Assembly (NCBI GenBank): GCA_944323095.1
Contig: CALURE010000021.1
Location: forward strand, 1 to 16,610
Reading direction: 5' to 3'
DNA from: Candidatus Gastranaerophilales bacterium
GTDB lineage: Bacteria; Cyanobacteriota; Vampirovibrionia; Gastranaerophilales; Gastranaerophilaceae
Length of the DNA stretch: 16,610 nucleotides
In this document: one piece after another, positions 12,884 to 16,610 of the stretch
How the letters are laid out: every line of letters starts with the position of its first letter
Numbering within the stretch: position 1 is the first letter of the stretch
The notes under the pieces: model-generated
What the model saw: only the letters and a program-made list of their open reading frames with translations
What the model was told of the DNA's origin: nothing
The model's database searches: none
Made by a program: the position numbers and the translations under genes

Positions 12884-13567
12884 TTATTTTTTTCTGAAAA
12901 TTATTGACCCCGGAACAAGAATTGCCATGTCTATTGATTTTTCGATTTCCTGTATATGAGGCGGAAGCTGGGAAAAGAACGGTCTGAAACTTACGGGATT
13001 TCTTTTTTGAGAAACGCGTAAAATCTTCATTCTGTCCATCGCATAATCAAAAAATACCTGTGCATCCAGAACTTTTGGCGGATAAGCAGGGTATGCGCCC
13101 AAAGCTCCGCATTCCAAATCTTCTATAATATAAAATCCGCCGGATTTTAATAATGGAAACAGCATCTCAAAAGAACGTCTTTGGTCGCCCCAGGCATGCG
13201 AACAGTCATCTATTATGCATAGAATATCTTCATTATAAGAAGAAAGCTTAGATGGCAGAGTTTCGGAAACAGCATCAGAACAGATAAAAGAAATTCTTTC
13301 TTCCTCCAGTGATGATAATTTTTCATTCAAATCAACACCTATAATATGTGCATAAGGAAAATATTCTTTCCACATCTTTAAAGAAGCCCCTGTATAACAC
13401 CCCAGCTCTACAAGCGTAAACTTTTTATCCTTCAAAGCAGATAAAAAAAGCTCGTATTGCCTGAGATAATCATGCCCTGCAACGGTATTATCTTTTCTTC
13501 TGTATTGAGAAGCCTTGTCGGTATTATATTTAAGCCCTAATTTATCAAGTTCGCCAAATTGAGACAT
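12884..13567 (-). CDS. SAM-dependent methyltransferase, MycE-like
   Basis: 227 residues. The N-terminal LGLKYNTDKASQY segment followed by HDYLRQYELFL is the TDK-x-H-x-Y signature seen in MycE-type O-methyltransferases and relatives. The SAM-binding motif I is LVELGCYTGASLKMW (52-66), and the acidic end of strand 2 is IIGVDL (75-80). IIDDCSHAWGDQ (118-129) corresponds to the metal- and substrate-binding loop, and LKSGGFYIIEDLE is the usual strand 5 region. Typically these act on sugar hydroxyls of natural products or glycans; the substrate here is unknown and no glycosyltransferase is adjacent. GGAGG four bases before the ATG and a good promoter support the start. It is monocistronic, convergent with the c-di-GMP gene across a 79-base gap in which I see no clear terminator. 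Confidence 0.85.
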   Translation of the reverse strand: MSQFGELDKLGLKYNTDKASQYRRKDNTVAGHDYLRQYELFLSALKDKKFTLVELGCYTGASLKMWKEYFPYAHIIGVDLNEKLSSLEEERISFICSDAVSETLPSKLSSYNEDILCIIDDCSHAWGDQRRSFEMLFPLLKSGGFYIIEDLECGALGAYPAYPPKVLDAQVFFDYAMDRMKILRVSQKRNPVSFRPFFSQLPPHIQEIEKSIDMAILVPGSIIFRKK

Positions 13568-13587
13568 TTTTCCTCCATAATGCTATT

Positions 13588-13615
13588 ATTATACATAATT
13601 TCAGAAATCTTGCAA
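13588..13615 (-). promoter_or_regulatory. Promoter of the methyltransferase gene
   Basis: TTGCAA (13615-13610), 16 bases, TATAAT (13593-13588). The start near 13581 gives a leader of about 14 bases containing GGAGG. Confidence 0.6.
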
Positions 13616-13658
13616 ATTATGAGATTTATATTACAGTTTACACTAACCATATAAATCA

Positions 13659-13693
13659 TCCCTCACCCCGACCTTCTGCCACAGGAGAGGGAG
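13659..13693. repeat. Dispersed palindrome, TCCCTCACCCC...GAGAGGGAG type
   Basis: Same family as 4905-4939, with a few substitutions in the middle. TCCCTC and GAGGGA arms pair around CCACAGG. Confidence 0.6.
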
Positions 13694-13694
13694 C

Positions 13695-13724
13695 AGGGTG
13701 GGAACGCTTCGCTTATCCCGCCCT
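13695..13724. repeat. Solo hairpin of the GGTGGGAACGC family
   Basis: AGGGTGGGA (13695-13703) pairs with TCCCGCCCT (13716-13724), one position being a T-G wobble. The loop ACGCTTCGCTTA matches the terminal repeats of elements A and B. It stands without the core, so the hairpin spreads or persists independently. Confidence 0.65.
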
Positions 13725-13853
13725 ACAAACTCCTATCCTCTAAACTTCCTGCCCTCTATAATCACAGCTTTTTATTTCTTTATAATTAATTGAAAAAAAA
13801 AAGTTTTTATTCAATTATGAAAAAGGGTTATTGTAGAAAAATAAGGATTTTGC

Positions 13854-14564
13854 ATGAACGAAAAACGTATATTAATAGTTGATGATGATGATGAAATCAG
13901 AGAACTTCTCGAATTTGACGTCAGGGCAAGCGGTTATTTTGTCGATACTGCCAGAGACGGTATGGAAGGACTTAACAAAGCTTTAAATAATACGTATGAT
14001 TTAATTTTGCTTGACGTTATGATGCCCAAGATGAACGGATTTGATGTATGCAAAAATATTCGTCAGGCAAAACTTGCAATTCCGATTTTAATGCTTACAG
14101 CTAAAGGTACAATTGATGATAAGACAGAAGGTTTTGACTGCGGGGCTGACGATTATCTTGTAAAGCCTTTTGACATTCAGGAAGTTCTTTTAAGAATAAG
14201 AGTTTTACTGAGACGAAACCAGATTGTTGAAGATAAAACAGCACTTTCCGATGAAGTTTTGAAGGCCGGAGATATAGAAATTTTCCCCGAAACTCTTGAG
14301 GCTGTTATAGTAAATAAAAAAGTTAAGCTTACACCAACTGAATTTGAGATTTTATACTGTTTGATGCAGCATTTTAATAATGCTGTAACCCTTGCCACAC
14401 TTCTGGATGAGGTATGGGGCTATGACAGCGATGAAGATGTGAGAATGCTTAGAGTCCATGTCGGCGGTCTGCGCAACAAAATCGAACCTGATACTAAACA
14501 CCCTAAATACTTGCACACGGTTACTAATGTGGGTTATAAACTTACTCCGTTCGGGGAAGGGTAA
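13854..14564 (+). CDS. OmpR/PhoB-family response regulator
   Basis: 236 residues, normal for the family. The receiver domain (1-120) has the acidic pocket D10-D13, phospho-acceptor D54 (LILLDVMMP), T82 (LMLTAKG) and K104 (DYLVKPF), all intact. A linker leads to the C-terminal winged-helix DNA-binding domain (about 140-233) with KLTPTEFEILYCLM, the recognition region EDVRMLRVHVGGLRNKIE and the wing VTNVGYKL. AAGGA 6 bases before ATG supports the start. It is 3 bases upstream of the histidine kinase, so the two form a cognate pair. The upstream region has an A-tract hairpin (TAATTGAA facing TTCAATTA, about 13786-13818) but no clean -35/-10 pair. Confidence 0.95.
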   Translation: MNEKRILIVDDDDEIRELLEFDVRASGYFVDTARDGMEGLNKALNNTYDLILLDVMMPKMNGFDVCKNIRQAKLAIPILMLTAKGTIDDKTEGFDCGADDYLVKPFDIQEVLLRIRVLLRRNQIVEDKTALSDEVLKAGDIEIFPETLEAVIVNKKVKLTPTEFEILYCLMQHFNNAVTLATLLDEVWGYDSDEDVRMLRVHVGGLRNKIEPDTKHPKYLHTVTNVGYKLTPFGEG

Positions 14565-14567
14565 TTT

Positions 14568-16241
14568 ATGTTTGACAAACATTTAAAAATCGTTGAACAA
14601 ATTGCAATCGTATTTATTTTTGCGGTTGCTGTTCCGATGACGATAAGCGGGTTTATTATAAATAATATTAACCAGCAGTCTATGAGATACCAGCTCAGAG
14701 AATCTGCTGTTTTGATTGCGAATATGGTATCGGATGAAATAGATTTTTTCAATAAAACTGTTACAAGCAATCTTGAGCAGGCTGTATTTTCAATGCAGTA
14801 TTTCCCGACACAAAAAGCCAAAAACGCTTATCTTGATTCAATTGCAAAAACATTGCCTGATTGCGAAGATTTAGAATTAGCAGATGAAAAACAGCTGGCA
14901 CAAATTGATAGAAAAAATACACTTAATAAAAAAGCGACTTTCCCGTTAAAAATATCTGATAATCAATATCTTGTGGCAACTTATAAACTGGATGCGGTTA
15001 AAGATGAATTATTCCGTTCCTTAGCTGATGAAAAAAGACAGATTTACGTTCTCACAAAAGACGGCTATTTGATTGCAGAACACAATTACACTGAAGATGC
15101 TTATAAAAAAACAATTTCTCTTCTGCCTGACAAATTGAAAAAAGACAAACCCGTAATTTTCGGCGATGTAAAAAACCAGCCGCTTGTTTACGTTTCAAAA
15201 GTCGACCCTGAAATTACGATTATTGTAAATACAACCGAAAAAGTTACGAAAAAAGCTATTACAAATAACAGTTTAAAAATTATTTTATCCTGCCTGTTTG
15301 CGACATTAACAATTATTTTGGTTGTAGGATTATACACATATTATCTTTATATAAATATAAGACAGCTTTTTAAAGGAATTATTGCTATTTCAAAAGGGAA
15401 TTATGAGCGGCAGATAAGACTTTTGACGACCGCTTTCACCCCGCATGAAATTATATTTCTTGCGTTTGAATTCAACCGTATGGCAACTGAAATCCATAAA
15501 TCTTATATTCAATTAAAGAAAAATAACGTTGAACTCAAAGAGTTGAATGAATTTCGCTCAAATCTCATTGATACGGTAAGTCATGAACTGAGGACTCCTT
15601 TGACAAGCATTCAAGGCTATACATCGCGTCTTATGAGACAGGATATTAAAATTGATGAAGAAACAAAGCAAAAATCTTTAAGAATAATAAAAGAACAGTC
15701 AGAACGTCTGAAACGTCTGATAGAAGATTTATTGACAATTCCGGATATTGAAGGAATGCGCTTGAGAACAAAATCAGAACAGGTCTGGGTGCCTGAAATT
15801 CTCGAAGAAGCAAGGGTTCTTATTAAAAATAAAAGAGGGATGGAGATTGCTTTTAATATAAGTGAAGATTTTCCGCTTGTACTCGGCGATAAAGACAGAC
15901 TGCTTCAGGTATTTGTAAATTTGCTCGAAAATGCAGCGAAATACGGAGCAGATGGCTCTAAAATTGTAGTAGATACTGCCGTTTTAGATGACACTGCTAA
16001 AATATTTGTAAAGAATGACTGCGAAGTTATTCCGCCAAAACAGTTGAAAAAGCTTTTTGAAAAATTTGTCCGCCTTGACGATAATACAACAAGAACAACA
16101 CGCGGTACAGGACTCGGACTGTTTATTGTTAAAGGACTTGTAGAGGCAATGAACGGCGAAATTGAATTACACAGTGATAAAAACTGCGGTTTTTGCGTTG
16201 AATTGACCTTCAAGCTTGCTAAAGTTTCGGAGAATGTATAA
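14568..16241 (+). CDS. Membrane sensor histidine kinase with altered G1 box
   Basis: 557 residues. Helix 1 (about 11-33) and helix 2 (about 236-262) bracket a roughly 200-residue extracytoplasmic sensor region that looks Cache-like (VLTKDGYLIAEHNY; LVYVSKVDPEITIIV). A HAMP-like linker (263-315) follows, then HisKA with SHELRTPLTS and phospho-acceptor H339, and HATPase_c with N box NLLENAAKYG (451-460) and G2 GTGLGLFIVKG (513-523). The G1 box, normally D-x-G-x-G, reads VKNDCEVIPP (481-490). The Asp that contacts adenine is Asn483 (or displaced to D484) and both glycines are gone. Hence ATP binding may be weak or the phosphatase mode favoured; the rest of the domain is well preserved. It pairs with the preceding response regulator. 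The ligand is unknown. Confidence 0.93.
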   Translation: MFDKHLKIVEQIAIVFIFAVAVPMTISGFIINNINQQSMRYQLRESAVLIANMVSDEIDFFNKTVTSNLEQAVFSMQYFPTQKAKNAYLDSIAKTLPDCEDLELADEKQLAQIDRKNTLNKKATFPLKISDNQYLVATYKLDAVKDELFRSLADEKRQIYVLTKDGYLIAEHNYTEDAYKKTISLLPDKLKKDKPVIFGDVKNQPLVYVSKVDPEITIIVNTTEKVTKKAITNNSLKIILSCLFATLTIILVVGLYTYYLYINIRQLFKGIIAISKGNYERQIRLLTTAFTPHEIIFLAFEFNRMATEIHKSYIQLKKNNVELKELNEFRSNLIDTVSHELRTPLTSIQGYTSRLMRQDIKIDEETKQKSLRIIKEQSERLKRLIEDLLTIPDIEGMRLRTKSEQVWVPEILEEARVLIKNKRGMEIAFNISEDFPLVLGDKDRLLQVFVNLLENAAKYGADGSKIVVDTAVLDDTAKIFVKNDCEVIPPKQLKKLFEKFVRLDDNTTRTTRGTGLGLFIVKGLVEAMNGEIELHSDKNCGFCVELTFKLAKVSENV

Positions 16242-16610
16242 ATGGAACGCGCAATAAAATTAGCAAACAAAGCAAAGGGTGAAATTCCTGTCGGAGCGTT
16301 GATAATTAAAGACGGAGAGGTTATAGCAGAGACATTTAACCAGAAAGAAACACTTAATGATGTAACAGCGCACGCAGAAATTCTTGCAATCCGCGAAGCA
16401 GAACAAAAATTGGGCCGCTGGAGATTAGACGACTGCGAGATGTATGTAACTCTCGAACCCTGTCCTATGTGCGCATGGGCAATAGTTTCTGCAAGAATAA
16501 AAACTGTTTATTTCGGGTCTTATGACCACAACTACGGCGCTTTGGGCTCTGTTATTGATGTGAGAAAACTAGCTAATTCTAAAATGAAGGTATATGGCGG
16601 GATTATGGAA
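16242..16610 (+). CDS. tadA: tRNA adenosine(34) deaminase TadA (3' end beyond window)
   Basis: The first 123 codons are present and the stop lies beyond 16610. The enzyme converts adenosine 34 to inosine in tRNA-Arg(ACG) using zinc. Visible hallmarks are PVGALI (16-21), the zinc/catalytic motif HAE at 44-46 (H44, catalytic E46), and PCPMC at 73-77 with zinc ligands C74 and C77, followed by AWAIVSARIKTVYFG. The ATG at 16242 directly abuts the kinase TAA in the same frame, so no longer N-terminus is possible. Consequently the first helix is about 13 residues shorter than in E. coli TadA. GGAG lies about 10 bases upstream inside the kinase gene. Translation is probably coupled to the kinase. General cytidine/deoxycytidylate deaminases are less likely given the TadA-like spacing. 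Confidence 0.92.
   Translation, partial: MERAIKLANKAKGEIPVGALIIKDGEVIAETFNQKETLNDVTAHAEILAIREAEQKLGRWRLDDCEMYVTLEPCPMCAWAIVSARIKTVYFGSYDHNYGALGSVIDVRKLANSKMKVYGGIME

Overview
The window reads as ordinary chromosome from a low-GC bacterium, with several clusters of palindromic dispersed repeats. The coding style suggests a Gram-negative-type lineage with strong AGGAGG ribosome binding sites and sigma-70-like promoters: a cyanobacteria-like OmpR regulator, a GGDEF plus HD-GYP protein, a C-terminal CxxC-x17-CxxC zinc ribbon, and membrane proteins of no recognised family. My best guess is a non-photosynthetic relative of Cyanobacteria (Gastranaerophilales/Melainabacteria-like). This is inference from protein flavour only; no rRNA or marker phylogeny is available here.

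Layout. Bases 1-59 are the start of an unidentified minus-strand gene with a good promoter. Bases 142-815 hold two tandem copies of a roughly 270-base unit, about 400 bases apart. Each copy has a plus-strand leader RNA, an almost perfect Shine-Dalgarno sequence, a 21-23 codon ORF for a short hydrophobic peptide, a terminator hairpin, and a convergent minus-strand promoter that would make an antisense RNA across the ORF. This matches the architecture of a type I toxin-antitoxin locus (compare Ibs/Sib and Fst), and I regard it as the most interesting content. Bases 911-4607 are a tight five-gene minus-strand operon: a short YbjQ/UPF0145 protein, a membrane-anchored UPF0145 paralogue, a membrane-anchored M48 metalloprotease, a four-helix membrane protein, and a TPR protein with one membrane helix.

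Bases 4608-5339 and 8587-9179 are repeat-rich. Each carries one copy of a roughly 200-base element with hairpin-forming terminal inverted repeats. The 140-base core is identical in the two copies but inverted relative to its ends and left flank. Between them lie mnmE (tRNA wobble-uridine modification, apparently leaderless), an unknown membrane protein, a 102-residue orphan and a zinc-ribbon protein. Downstream come an ArsB/NhaD-type permease, an intergenic region with two perfect palindromes (one resembling a BlaI/CopY operator), a GAF-like/GGDEF/HD-GYP c-di-GMP protein, and a MycE-like methyltransferase. The window ends with a response regulator, a histidine kinase and the start of tadA, packed as one operon. 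The kinase has an altered ATP-binding G1 box.

How the genes relate: the two tRNA-modification genes (mnmE, tadA) are not adjacent. The c-di-GMP protein and the two-component pair are separate signalling modules. The clearest co-working sets are the five-gene membrane operon, the RR-HK-tadA operon, and the duplicated micro-ORF/antisense loci.
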